NCBI GenBank assembly: GCA_026874595.1
Contig: CM049311.1
Coordinates: 36,063,176-36,127,175 of the forward strand
Origin: Sipunculus nudus
Taxonomy: Eukaryota > Annelida > Sipuncula > Golfingiida > Sipunculidae
DNA: 64,000 nucleotides
Direction of reading: 5' to 3'
In this document: positions 13,540-24,902 of the stretch, piece by piece
Layout: each line of letters begins with the position of its first letter
How positions within the stretch are numbered: position 1 is the stretch's first letter
Translations under genes and position numbers: made by a program
Notes under the pieces: generated by a model
What the model was told of the DNA's origin: nothing
The model's database searches: none
What the model saw: only the letters and a program-made list of their open reading frames with translations

Positions 13540-14369
13540 TAGAGAGTCAAGGAAGGGGAGGCTTGTAGATGTAAGATAGACACGGAAGGGGAGGCTTGTA
13601 GATGTTTGATAGTCAAGGAAGGTGAGGCTTTTAGATGTTAGATAGTCAATGAAGTGGAAGCTTTTAGATGTTTGATAGTCAAGGAAGGGGGGGGGGGGCT
13701 TTTAGATGTTTGATAGTCAAGGAAAGGGAGGCTTTTAGATGTTTGATAGTCAAGGAAGGGGAGGCTTATAGATGTTAGAGAGTCAAGGAAGGGGAGGCTT
13801 GTAGATGTTAGAGAGTCAAGGAAGAAGAGGCTTGTAGATGTTAGAGAGTCAAGGAAGAAGAGGCTTATAGATGTTTGATAGTCAAGAAAGGGGAGGCTTT
13901 TAGATGTTTGAGAGTCAAGGAATGGGAGGCTTGCAGATGTTAGATAGTCAAGGAAGTGGAGGTTTGTAGATGTCATAGAGTCAAGGAAGGGGAGGATTGT
14001 AGATGTTAGAGAGTCAAGGACGGGGAAGCGTGTAGATGTTAGAGAGTCAAGGAAGGGGAGGCTTGTAGATGTTAGAGAGTCAAGGAAGAAGAGGCTTACA
14101 GATGTTTGATAGTCAAGGAAGGGGAGGCTTATAGATGTTAGAGAGTCAAGGAAGGGGAGACTTGTAGATGTTAGAGAGTCAAGGAAGGGGAGGCTTGTAG
14201 ATGTTAGAGAGTCAAGGAAGGGGAGGCTTGTAGATGTTAGAGAGTCAAGGAAGGGGAGGCTTGTAGAAGTTAGAGAGTCAAGGAAGAAGAGGCTTATAGA
14301 TGTTAGATAGTCAAGGAAGGGGAGGCTTTAAGATGTTTGATAGTCAAGGAAGGGGAGGCTTGTAGATGT
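13540..14369. repeat. Higher-order repeat block, 830-bp period, copy 1
   Basis: The block runs from the TAAGATAGACACGG unit through a unit carrying a 12-G run (13,687-13,698). The same order, with the G run at 14,517-14,528, follows at an offset of 830. Since 830 is not a multiple of 33, this block contains indels relative to the basic unit. Confidence 0.8.
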
Positions 14370-15060
14370 TAGAGAGTCAAGGAAGGGGAGGCTTGTAGAT
14401 GTAAGATAGACACGGAAGGGGAGGCTTGTAGATGTTTGATAGTCAAGGAAGGTGAGGCTTTTAGATGTTAGATAGTCAATGAAGTAGAGGCTTTTAGATG
14501 TTTGATAGTCAAGGAAGGGGGGGGGGGGCTTTTAGATGTTTGATAGTCAAGGAAAGGGAGGCTTTTAGATGTTTGATAGTCAAGGAAGGGGAGGCTTATA
14601 GATGTTAGAGAGTCAAGGAAGGGGAGGCTTGTAGATGTTAGAGAGTCAAGGAAGAAGAGGCTTGTAGATGTTAGAGAGTCAAGGAAGAAGAGGCTTATAC
14701 ATGTTTGATAGTCAAGAAAGGGGAGGCTTTTAGATGTTTGAGAGTCAAGGAATGGGAGGCTTGCAGATGTTAGATAGTCAAGGAAGTGGAGGTTTGTAGA
14801 TGTTATAGAGTCAAGGAAGGGGAGGCTTGTAGATGTTAGAGAGTCAAGGACGGGGAAGCTTGTAGATGTTAGAGAGTCAAGGAAGGGGAGGCTTGTAGAT
14901 GTTAGAGAGTCAAGGAAGAAGAGGCTTACAGATATTTGATAGTCAAGGAAGGGGAGGCTTATAGATGTTAGAGAGTCAAGGAAGGGGAGACTTGTAGATG
15001 TTAGAGAGTCAAGGAAGGGGAGGCTTGTAGATGTTAGAGAGTCAAGGAAGGGGAGGCTTG
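14370..15060. repeat. Higher-order repeat block, 830-bp period, copy 2
   Basis: Copy of 13,540-14,369 with a few substitutions (for example AAGTAGAGG for AAGTGGAAG just before the G run). The right edge is approximate because the following units are near-consensus. Confidence 0.72.
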
Positions 15061-16814
15061 TAGATGTTAGAGAGTCAAGGAAGAAGAGGCTTACAGATGT
15101 TTGATAGTCAAGGAAGGGGAGGCTTATAGATGTTAGAGAGTCAAGGAAGGGGAGACTTGTAGATGTTAGAGAGCCAAGGAAGGGGAGGCTTGTAGATGTT
15201 AGAGAGTCAAGGAAGGGGAGGCTTGTAGATGTTAGAGAGTCAAGGAAGGGGAGGCTTGTAGATGTTAGAGAGTCAAGGAAGAAGAGGCTTGTAGATGTTA
15301 GAGAGTCAAGGAAGAAGAGGCTTATAGATGTTTGATAGTCAAGAAAGGGGAGGCTTTTAGATGTTTGAGAGTCAAGGAATGGGAGGTTTGCAGATGTTAG
15401 ATAGTCAAGGAAGTGGAGGTTTGTAGATGTTAGAGAGTCAAGGAAGGGGAGGCTTGTAGATGTTAGAGAGTCAAGGACGGGGAAGCTTGTAGATGTTAGA
15501 GAGTCAAGGAAGGGGAGGCTTGTAGATGTTAGAGAGTCAAAGAAGAAGAGGCTTACAGATGTTTGATAGTCAAGGAAGGGGAGGCTTATAGATGTTAGAG
15601 AGTCAAGGAAGGGAAGACTTGTAGATATTTGAGAGTCAAGGAAGGGGAGGCTTGTAGATGTTAGAGAGTCAAGGAAGGGGAGGCTTGTTGATGTTAGAGA
15701 GTCAAGGAAGGGGAGGCTTGTAGATGTTAGAGAGTCAAGGAAGGGGAGGCTTGTAGATTTTAGAGAGTCAAGGAAGGGGAGGCTTGTAGATGTTAGAGAG
15801 TAAAGGAAGGGGAGGCTTATAGATGTTAGAGAGTCAAGGAAGTGGAGGCTTATAGATGTTTGATAGTCAAGGAAGGGGAGCCTTATAGATGTTTGATAGT
15901 AAAGGAAGGGGAGGCTTATGTTTGTTAGAGAGTCAAGGACGGGGAAGCTTGTAGATGTTACAGAGTCAAGGAAGGGGAGGCTTGTAGATGTTAGAGAGTC
16001 AAGGAAGGGGAGGCTTGTAGATGTTAGAGAGTCAAGGAAGAAGAGGCTTACAGATGTTTGATAGTCAAGGAAGGGGAGGCTTATAGATGTTTGAGAGTCA
16101 AGGAAGGGGAGGCTTGTAGATGTTAGAGAGTCAAGGAAGGGGAGGCTTGTTGATGTTAGAGAGTCAAGGAAGGGGAGGCTTGTAGAAGTTAGAGAGTCAA
16201 GGAAGAAGAGGCTTATAGATGTTAGATAGTCAAGGAAGGGGAGGCTTTAAGATGTTTGATAGTCAAGGAAGTGGAGGCTTGTAGATGTTAGAGAGTCAAG
16301 GAAGGGGAGGCTTGTAGATGTAATATAGACACGGAAGGGGAGCCTTATAGATGGTAGATAGTCAAGGAAGGGGAGGCTTTAAGATGTTTGATAGTCAAGG
16401 AAGGGGAGGCTTGTAGATGTGAGAGACTAGGAAGGGGAGGCTTGTAGATGTAAGATAGACACGGAAGGGGAGGCTTGTAGATGTTTGATAGTCAAGGAAG
16501 GTGAGGCTTGTAGATGTTAGAGAGTCAAGGAAGAAGAGGCTTGTAGATGTTAGAGAGTCAAGGAAGAAGAGGCTTATAGATGTTTGATAGTCAAGAAAGG
16601 GGAGGCTTTTAGATGTTTGAGAGTCAAGGAATGGGAGGCTTGCAGATGTTAGATAGTCAAGGAAGTGGAGGTTTGTAGATGTTAGAGAGTCAAGGAAGGG
16701 GAGGCTTGTAGATGTTAGAGAGTCAAGGACGGGGAAGCTTGTAGATGTTAGAGAGTCAAGGAAGGGGAGGCTTGTAGATGTTAGAGAGTCAAGGAAGAAG
16801 AGGCTTACAGATGT

Positions 16815-18172
16815 TTGATAGTCAAGGAAGGGGAGGCTTATAGATGTTAGAGAGTCAAGGAAGGGAAAACTTGTAGATGTTTGAGAGTCATGGAGGGGGA
16901 GGCTTGTAGATGTTAGAGAGTCAAGGAAGGGGAGGCTTATACATGTTAGAGAGTCAAGGAAGAAGAGGCTTATAGATGTTTGATAGTCAAGGAAGGGGAG
17001 GCTTATAGATGTTAGAGAGTCAAGGAAGGGTAGGCTTGTAGATGTTAGAGAGTCAAGGAAAGGGAGGCTTGTAGACGTAAGAGAGTCAAGGAAGGGGAGG
17101 CTTAAAGATCTTAGAGAGTCAAGGAAGGGGAGGCTTATAGATGTTTGATAGTCAAGGAAGGGGAGGCTTATAGATGTTTGATAGTCAAGGAAGGGGAGGC
17201 TTATAGATGTTAGAGAGTCAAGGAAGGGGAGGCTTGTAGATGTTAGAGAGTCAAGGAAGGGGAGGTTTGTAGATGTTAGATAGTCAAGGAAGGGGAGGCT
17301 TAGAGATGTTAGAGAATCATGAAGGGGAGCCCTAAAGATGATAGATAGTCAAGGAAGGGGAGGCTTATAGATATTTGATATTCTAGGAAGGGGAGGCTTA
17401 TAGATGTAAGATAGTCTAGGAAGGGAAGGCTTGTAGATGTTAGATAGTCAAGGAAGGGGAGGATTATAGATGTAAGAGAGTCATGAAGGGGAGGCTTATG
17501 GATGTTAGAGAGTGAAGGAAGGGGAGGCTTATAGATGTTAGAGAGTCAAGGAAGGGGAGGCTTGTAGGTGTTAGAGAGTCAAGGAAGGGGAGGCTTATAG
17601 ATGTTAGAGAGTCAAGGAAGAAGAGGCTTATAGATGTTTGATAGTCAAGGAAGGGGAGGCTTATAGATGTTAGAGAGTCAAGGAAGGGGAGGCTTGCAGA
17701 TGTTAGAGAGTCAAGGAAGTGGAGGCTTGTAGATGTTAGAGAGTCAAGGAAGGGGAGGCATGTAGATGTTAGAGAGTCAAGGAAGAAGAGGCATATAGAT
17801 GTTAGATAGTCAAGGAAGGGGAGGCTTTTAGATGTTTGATAGTCAAGGAAAGGGAGGCTTGTAGATGTTAGAGAGTCAAGGAAGTGGAGACTTGTAGATG
17901 TAAAATAGACAAGGAAGGGGAGGCTTGTACATGTTTGATAGTCAAGGAAGGTGAGGCTTTTAGATGTTTGATAGACAATGAAGCTGAGCCTTTTAGATGT
18001 TAGATAGTCAAGGAAGGGGGGGGGGGGGTTTAGATGTTTGATAGTCAAGGAAAGGGAGGCTTTTAGATGTTTGATAGACAATGAAGCTGAGCCTTTTAGA
18101 TGTTAGATAGTCAAGGAAGGGGGGGGGGGGTTTAGATGTTTGATAGTCAAGGAAAGGGAGGCTTTTAGATGT
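16815..18172. repeat. Higher-order repeat block, 1,358-bp period, copy 1
   Basis: The block contains the GGGAAAACTTG unit, the AATCATGAAGGGG unit, and the GACAATGAAGCTGAGCC unit followed by a 13-G run at 18,016-18,028. It recurs at an offset of 1,358: minus-strand frames at 17,464-18,081 and 18,822-19,439 are twins. Within it, a segment of about 103 bp holding the G run is itself duplicated, with a second G run at 18,119-18,130. Confidence 0.83.
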
Positions 18173-19530
18173 TTGATAGTCAAGGAAGGGGAGGCTTATA
18201 GATGTTAGAGAGTCAAGGAAGGGAAAACTTGTAGATGTTTGAGAGTCATGGAGGGGGAGGCTTGTAGATGTTAGAGAGTAAAGGAAGGGGAGGCTTATAC
18301 ATGTTAGAGAGTCAAGGAAGAAGAGGCTTATAGATGTTTGATAGTCAAGGAAGGGGAGGCTTATAGATGTTAGAGAGTCAAGGAAGGGTAGGCTTGTAGA
18401 TGTTAGAGAGTCAAGGAAAGGGAGGCTTGTAGACGTAAGAGAGTCAAGGAAGGGGAGGCTTAAAGATGTTAGAGAGTCAAGGAAGGGGAGGCTTATAGAT
18501 GTTTGATAGTCAAGGAAGGGGAGGCTTATAGATGTTTGATAGTCAAGGAAGGGGAGGCTTATAGATGTTAGAGAGTCAAGGAAGGGGAGGCTTGTAGATG
18601 TTAGAGAGTCAAGGAAGGGGAGGTTTGTAGATGTTAGATAGTCAAGGAAGGGGAGGCTTAGAGATGTTAGAGAATCATGAAGGGGAGCCCTAAAGATGAT
18701 AGATAGTCAAGGAAGGGGAGGCTTATAGATATTTGATATTCTAGGAAGGGGAGGCTTATAGATGTAAGATAGTCTAGGAAGGGAAGGCTTGTAGATGTTA
18801 GATAGTCAAGGAAGGGGAGGATTATAGATGTAAGAGAGTCATGAAGGGGAGGCTTATGGATGTTAGAGAGTGAAGGAAGGGGAGGCTTATAGATGTTAGA
18901 GAGTCAAGGAAGGGGAGGCTTGTAGGTGTTAGAGAGTCAAGGAAGGGGAGGCTTATAGATGTTAGAGAGTCAAGGAAGAAGAGGCTTATAGATGTTTGAT
19001 AGTCAAGGAAGGGGAGGCTTATAGATGTTAGAGAGTCAAGGAAGGGGAGGCTTGCAGATGTTAGAGAGTCAAGGAAGTGGAGGCTTGTAGATGTTAGAGA
19101 GTCAAGGAAGGGGAGGCATGTAGATGTTAGAGAGTCAAGGAAGAAGAGGCATATAGATGTTAGATAGTCAAGGAAGGGGAGGCTTTTAGATGTTTGATAG
19201 TCAAGGAAAGGGAGGCTTGTAGATGTTAGAGAGTCAAGGAAGTGGAGACTTGTAGATGTAAAATAGACAAGGAAGGGGAGGCTTGTACATGTTTGATAGT
19301 CAAGGAAGGTGAGGCTTTTAGATGTTTGATAGACAATGAAGCTGAGCCTTTTAGATATTAGATAGTCAAGGAAGGGGGGGGGGGGGTTTAGATGTTTGAT
19401 AGTCAAGGAAAGGGAGGCTTTTAGATGTTTGATAGTCAAGGAAGGGGAGGCTTATAGATGTTAGAGAGTCAAGGAAGGGGAGGCTTGTAGATGTTAGAGA
19501 GTCAAGGAAGTGGAGACTTGTAGATGTAAA
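18173..19530. repeat. Higher-order repeat block, 1,358-bp period, copy 2
   Basis: Copy of 16,815-18,172, with its G run at 19,374-19,386. A further partial reuse of the same units follows, with a 15-G run at 19,642-19,656 and a third GAGAGTCATGGAGGGGG unit near 20,100. Confidence 0.82.
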
Positions 19531-21211
19531 ATAGACAAGGAAGGGGAGGCTTGTTCATGTTTGATAGTCAAGGAAGGTGAGGCTTTTAGATGTTTGATAG
19601 ACAATGAAGCTGAGCCTTTTAGATGTTAGATAGTCAAGGAAGGGGGGGGGGGGGGGTTTAGATGTTTGATAGTCAAGGAAAGGGAGGCTTTTAGAAGTTT
19701 GATAGTCAAGGAAGGGGAGGCTTATAGATGTTAGAGAGTCAAGGAAGGGGAGGCTTGTAGATGTTAGAGAGTCAAGGAAGGGGAGGCTTGTAGATGTTAG
19801 AGAGTCAAGGAAGGGGAGGCTTATAGATGTTTGATAGTCAAGGAAGGGGAGGCTTATAGATGTTTGATAGTCAAGGAAGGGGAGGCTTATAGATGTTTGA
19901 TAGTCAAGGAAGGGGAGGCTTATAGATGTTAGAGAGTCAAGGAAGGGGAGGCTTATAGATGTTTGATAGTCAAGGAAGGGGAGGCTTATAGATGTTTGAT
20001 AGTCAAGGAAGGGGAGGCTATTAGATGTTTGATAGTCAAGGAAGGGGAGGCTTATAGATGTTAGAGAGTCAAGGAAGGGGAGGCTTGTAGATGTTAGAGA
20101 GTCATGGAGGGGGAGGCTTGTAGATGTTAGAGAGTCAAGGAAGGGGAGGCTTATACATGTTAGAGAATCAAGGAAGAAGAGGCTTATAGATGTTTGATAG
20201 TCAAGGAAGGGGAGGCTTATAGATGTTAGAGAGTCAAGGAAGGGGAGGCTTGTAGATGTTAGAGAGTCAAGGAAGGGGAGGCTTGTAGACGTAAGAGAGT
20301 CAAGGAAGGGGAGGCTTAAAGATCTTAGAGAGTCAAGGAAGGGGAGGCTTATAGATGTTTGATAGTCAAGGAAGGGGAGGCTTATAGATGTTTGATAGTC
20401 AAGGAAGGGGAGGCTTATAGATGTTAGAGAGTCAAGGAAGGGGAGGCTTGTAGATGTTAGAGAGTCAAGGAAGGGGAGGTTTGTAGATGTTAGATAGTCA
20501 AGGAAGGGGAGGCTTAGAGATGTAAGAGAATCATGAAGGGGAGCCCTAAAGATGATAGATAGTCAAGGAAGGGGAGGCTTATAGATATTTGATATTCTAG
20601 GAAGGGGAGGCTTATAGATGTAAGATAGTCACGGAAGGGAAGGCTTGTAGATGTTAGATAGTCAAGGAAGGGGAGGATTATAGATGTTAGAGAGTCATTA
20701 AGGGGAGGCTTATGGATGTTAGAGAGTGAAGGAAGGGGAGGCTTATAGATGTTAGAGAGTCAAGGAAGGTGACGCTAATAGAGGATATATAGTCCAGAAA
20801 GAGGAGGGTTATAGGTGTTTGATAGACAAGGAAGGGGAGGCTTATGGATGTTAGAGAGTCAAGGAAGGGGAGGCTTACAGATGTTAGAGAATCAAGGAAG
20901 GGGAGGCTAATAGAGGATAGATAGTCAAGGAAGGGGAGGCTTATAGATGTTTGATAGTCAAGGAAGGGGAGGCTTATAGATGTTTGATATTCAAGAAAGG
21001 GGAGGCTTATAGAGGATAGATAGTCAAGGAAAGGGAGGCTTATATATGTTTGATAGTCCAGGAAGGGGAGGCTTGTAGATGTTAGATAGTCAAGGAAGGG
21101 GAGGCTTATAGATGTTAGAGAGTCAAGGAAGGGGAGGCTTATAGATGTTAGAGAGTCAAGGAAGGGGAGGCTTATAGATGTTAGAGAGTCAAGGAAAGGA
21201 GGGTTGTTGAT

Positions 21212-22005
21212 GAGTTTAATTCTGTATCAATATTTGGGGAAAATATTTTGTTGAGTACAAAACCATTGACATCATATTTTTTTATAATTTTTCCTCTGCC
21301 AGTTTCTGTTTGCGCTAGATCTCCATTATGAAATTTGAGCACAAAATTAATCCTATGTCGCAGATTTACAGCTAATATTATTTAAGACGTTAACATTATT
21401 TCGGAGGTCGTACGCTCTATAGCTTTTTCCCGTTATTGCTCGGTTACTGGCTTGAGATGGAGGGTTTCCGTTGACCGCTTGCATATATATAACTATGAAA
21501 TGTTGCCTACTGCTGGCCTGTCACACTGGATGAGGCAATGGTCATTTATTATCTATTTTGCAGATTCAAGAAAAATCTTTCATCTGAGGTCATTTAAACT
21601 GACGTTTCTCAAAATAGCTTACTCTTGTCCACCCACATCTGATCTACACATTGAGCTTAAATTACTAGAAATAATTCATTTGTTTATCGGCAGAGGCTCA
21701 ATAAATACATATGGACTCATCATCATATTATTTCCAATACACGACATCTGGTCTTTGGACGTTTAATTTGTCTTGCCCTCCAACGCTTCTGGTAGTTTTT
21801 ACCATCTATTCACGCCTCATAAATTTCTTGTAAGGGATGGCGATGCGATCTGACATTTCCAATACCTTTCCGACCTAATTCATTCATCAGGCGGGTCTTG
21901 ATGACGTATGTGATGAATTTAGGTAGAAGGAGCAGATCACAGAATATTATTATTTTTTTTTTAATAAACAAGACATAATTTCAATTTCGCTGGATCATGG
22001 ATTGT

Positions 22006-22006
<1 letters not shown>
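21212..22006. other. Unique sequence, nothing recognised
   Basis: AT-rich non-repetitive sequence following the minisatellite. Open frames here (for example 21,452-21,766) lack recognisable domains or convincing splice signals. Confidence 0.6.

Positions 22007-22073
<67 letters not shown>
22007..22073. repeat. AAT/ATT trinucleotide microsatellite, self-complementary
   Basis: About ten AAT units run into about ten ATT units, so the two halves can pair as a hairpin. Confidence 0.93.
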
Positions 22074-22258
22074 AACAAAATATCAATAATAACAACAATA
22101 ATAATAACAATAACAACACTGATAATATCATTTACAGTAATAATAATGAAATAAATAATAATTCGAAGAAGAAGAAGAGGACTAAACCTCATGCACAAGT
22201 AAATTTATGTTTATGATATTTTAATGAATGTGAATGTATATGTTGATATGTGGAAATT

Positions 22259-22261
<3 letters not shown>

Positions 22262-22312
<51 letters not shown>
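22262..22312. repeat. TA dinucleotide microsatellite
   Basis: Uninterrupted TA repeat of about 50 bp lying 70 bp from the end of the minus-strand LTR-like repeat. Confidence 0.95.
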
Positions 22313-22316
<4 letters not shown>

Positions 22317-22382
22317 CGGAACCCAATATCAACAGATCACGTATGCGTAAACATTGTCATGGAGATTAAAAAAAGCAGATTC

Positions 22383-23138
22383 TGTAACACTAGGCACCGT
22401 GAAATGTCTAGGGGAATGAATAAAGAAGTCAGTGGTTTTTTGTTTACAAATAACTATAATCTATTCTTAAAACAACCCAAACATTACAATCCACTAAATC
22501 AACACAATTTTACAGTATAACAGCAGTATAACAGCAAATCAATACAATCACACAGTAAAATAAACAAAGTGCACAGTACCTGGATACCACCACTGTCCCA
22601 GCAATATATCCTTCAAAATGTATAAACCGGACGAACAGTGCCCACAAATTCTCTGAGAGAATAACAGTCCAATGTAAAGCTCTTGTAACAATCCCGAAAG
22701 TAAACTGAAGACCAAATAAGATTCGTCACAAATCCAGACGAGATCTGAAGAAAATCTAATTGCCGCAATTTTCGGAATAGCCACAAACTGACATACACGC
22801 TTCTGTGTCCGCTGGAATATTCTCTCACCTCTCCCGGCTCTAAAACACAGCATCTTTGTATAACTTTTCATCTCAAGCCGAGAATTTTCCATTTCTCGAA
22901 CAATCTAAAGAACCTAACATAATAAACACGCTCAAAAACATACTAGAACACTGTGTATCTATACGCCAGGGTTCAACCAATGCGGATTAAACGAAGCCTG
23001 CAACATCCGGCCAAGCGAGGCCGCTACAACACGAGCTGCGCGTAGCACACGAACCAAATGTCAACAGCGCATGGAGCACCCCTGCGCACAATAAAAGAAA
23101 CACATTCAAGACCACGCACACAATAAAAAGGACACCTG

Positions 23139-23143
<5 letters not shown>
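22383..23143 (-). mobile_element. LTR of a Ty3/gypsy-like retrotransposon, minus strand, apparently solo
   Basis: Read on the minus strand, this 761-bp segment parallels the full LTR at 28,324-29,117 along its length. It has the same TGTT start, the TTTTTATTGTGTGC stretch, the GTAGCGGCCTCGC core, the CTTTATTCATTCCCC stretch near the end and the terminal TTACA. Similarity seems to extend a few bases past the LTR end (GAATCT plus a T run in both), so the true boundary may lie further out. No 5-bp target duplication is visible. One side abuts a TA microsatellite, which may have overwritten it. No internal coding region is attached. The open frame at 22,548-22,892 lies inside the LTR and is not a gene. 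Confidence 0.82.

Positions 23144-23189
<46 letters not shown>
23144..23189. repeat. TA dinucleotide microsatellite
   Basis: AT repeat directly abutting the outer end of the minus-strand LTR. Confidence 0.94.
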
Positions 23190-23191
<2 letters not shown>

Positions 23192-24902
23192 TTTTATATG
23201 ACGTTTTACAGGAGCTGCCGCTATCTTGCGTTGTGTGTTGTTTTCTAGATTAAGAAATCAATTAAGTTATAAATACTGAAAACGGACGAAACGAATGAAA
23301 CCGTAAACAAAATTATCCCTCTTGTGTTATTTATATTGTGCTAAATCTGGCCAAACTTAAAATCAACTGCTGAATCTTGCATAGATCTCTTTTACATGCA
23401 TGCGGCATGCCTATCGAACCAAAAGAGTGAATATAACGAAAAGCCCCTTCTGTGCAAGTCTAATTGTTTTGACTGACTGGAGGGAAAATACGCAAAACTC
23501 CTTTTTGTCTGTACGATTAAACTTATATTGCCATGTTAATTACTAGGGAATAGGTATTTTTCTTTATTGGACTGACTTTAATGTAGAACGTAGAACATTT
23601 TGCCATCTGCTTCTAAAGTGTGGTCCTCCCCCGCGGAAGTATTCATGTTGGCGTCAAGCAACAAAATTATATTTTTTGCTAACCACATCCTGTTTGGACA
23701 GTCATTTACAATGTTGTGTTGGCCCAAAAGATTACTAGAAAGTTAGAAAAGCCATATCAAGCAATTAACGGTTGTAATTAAAATAAGGTGCTTGAGAAAA
23801 TAAGTAACATTTTCTTATTAGAGCAGAGATAAATTTTATTTTTATTTTATCATAGTTTACTGCATGAAAGGTGAAACAATGGAAGGTAAAATTAATGATG
23901 TTAATTTTACATCATCATCGGTTATTATAATGATATTAAGAAGATAAAATAAAAATTAATTTGTTTTAATCATATGTATAATAGGCGGCCTCCCAAATAC
24001 TTTCCAACTGAGCGATGATATGATTAAATAAATATGTACAGGTAATTCCATACGTTAAACTTGTAGGTTTTCGTGGACGCTTGTGATCCGGTATGGTGTT
24101 TTTTACCCAAAGTACCAGGTCCGCAAGTGTTGAATGATTTCGGGTTTTCTATATAGATTTGATCAAATAAAAATACAGTTTTTTTCATTGACCAGCTGAA
24201 AGACGTAAGATGTGCTTCGGCAAGTATCTAAGTTTTAGTTCTATATTGTCTTGCTTGATATTTTAGAGCAATATGATTTATTAACTGACAGTTTAAAATA
24301 TGATTTCTTAAGAACATTTCAGTTTATTTTACTCTTTTATACAAAAAAAGATAGTCTTGATTCGTCTTAATATTTCAATACATAAAGAGGATACAATTAG
24401 GTATTAGCATACATGCAGTGTGAATTAGATTTTGGGATTTTAGGATTTTGTATTGAATGCAAATAGCCATAAAACGATTGCGTTATCGCTTACAATTTTA
24501 CTTGTCGCATATCTCTTTCTTTCTTTTTTTTTGGCCTTAAATTTATTGGGTACATCAGCTATGTAAATAATTCGTCTCAATGCACTTAAATTTCTCAGAA
24601 AACATGTTACATGGAGAACGAGCTCAACCTACTCCATACATAGAAGTTAAAAACTTTAAACTTTAAATTAATAATATATAAACAAGCCTAACGGAAAACA
24701 GGTTAACCCCGCACTGCTAAGTTAGCCCCTTCGCTGAACCTCTGAAATCGCAGGGGGTCAGAAATCGATTTAAGATTACCCCCAGTAATCTGTGCATATT
24801 AAACATGAAATCCTTAAAGTCTTATAATAACATATCACTTATCATATGGCTACATTCATTCCCATTCAACAGACAGTGTCACCAACAAGGCTTATGTCAA
24901 TC
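23190..24902. other. Unique AT-rich sequence, nothing recognised
   Basis: No long reading frame, RNA gene or clear repeat seen. The composition is AT-rich with short A and T runs. Confidence 0.55.

Larger units (their letters stand above)
1..21211. repeat. 33-bp minisatellite array, about 640 units
   Basis: The stretch is an unbroken head-to-tail array of a 33-bp unit with core AGTCAAGGAAGGGGAGGCTT, preceded by ATG plus a TTAGAG or TTTGAT variant and closed by TAG. The plus strand is strongly purine-rich. Units vary by substitution (GGAAGTGGAGG, GGAAGAAGAGG, GTAAAGGAAGGGCAGG), by small deletions (AATCATGAAGGGG) and by G-run expansion. A diverged unit family containing GGATATATAGCAAAG recurs near 1,000, 1,100, 1,400, 2,160, 2,460 and in later copies. 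Because 33 is divisible by three, frames stay open for hundreds of codons on both strands, giving 11-residue repeats such as TSLPFLDSLTS, LTIKHLKASPS and IVKEGQAFRCL. I see no signal peptide, splice structure or non-repetitive domain, so I do not call a gene. The array begins outside the window and ends in unique sequence at about 21,211. The unit count is my estimate from length divided by 33. Confidence 0.97.

Noticed and set aside
114-19439. Long reading frames on both strands in the minisatellite as repetitive-protein genes
   Set aside because: All derive from the 33-bp period, overlap on opposite strands, and break at simple indels. None has unique sequence, a signal peptide or splice signals.
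1-21211. CRISPR array (short regular repeats)
   Set aside because: There are no distinct spacers: the whole 33-bp unit repeats head to tail, and the setting is eukaryotic.
22548-22892. 114-codon minus-strand frame as a gene
   Set aside because: It lies entirely within the LTR-like repeat, and the homologous LTR at 28,324-29,117 does not keep the frame.
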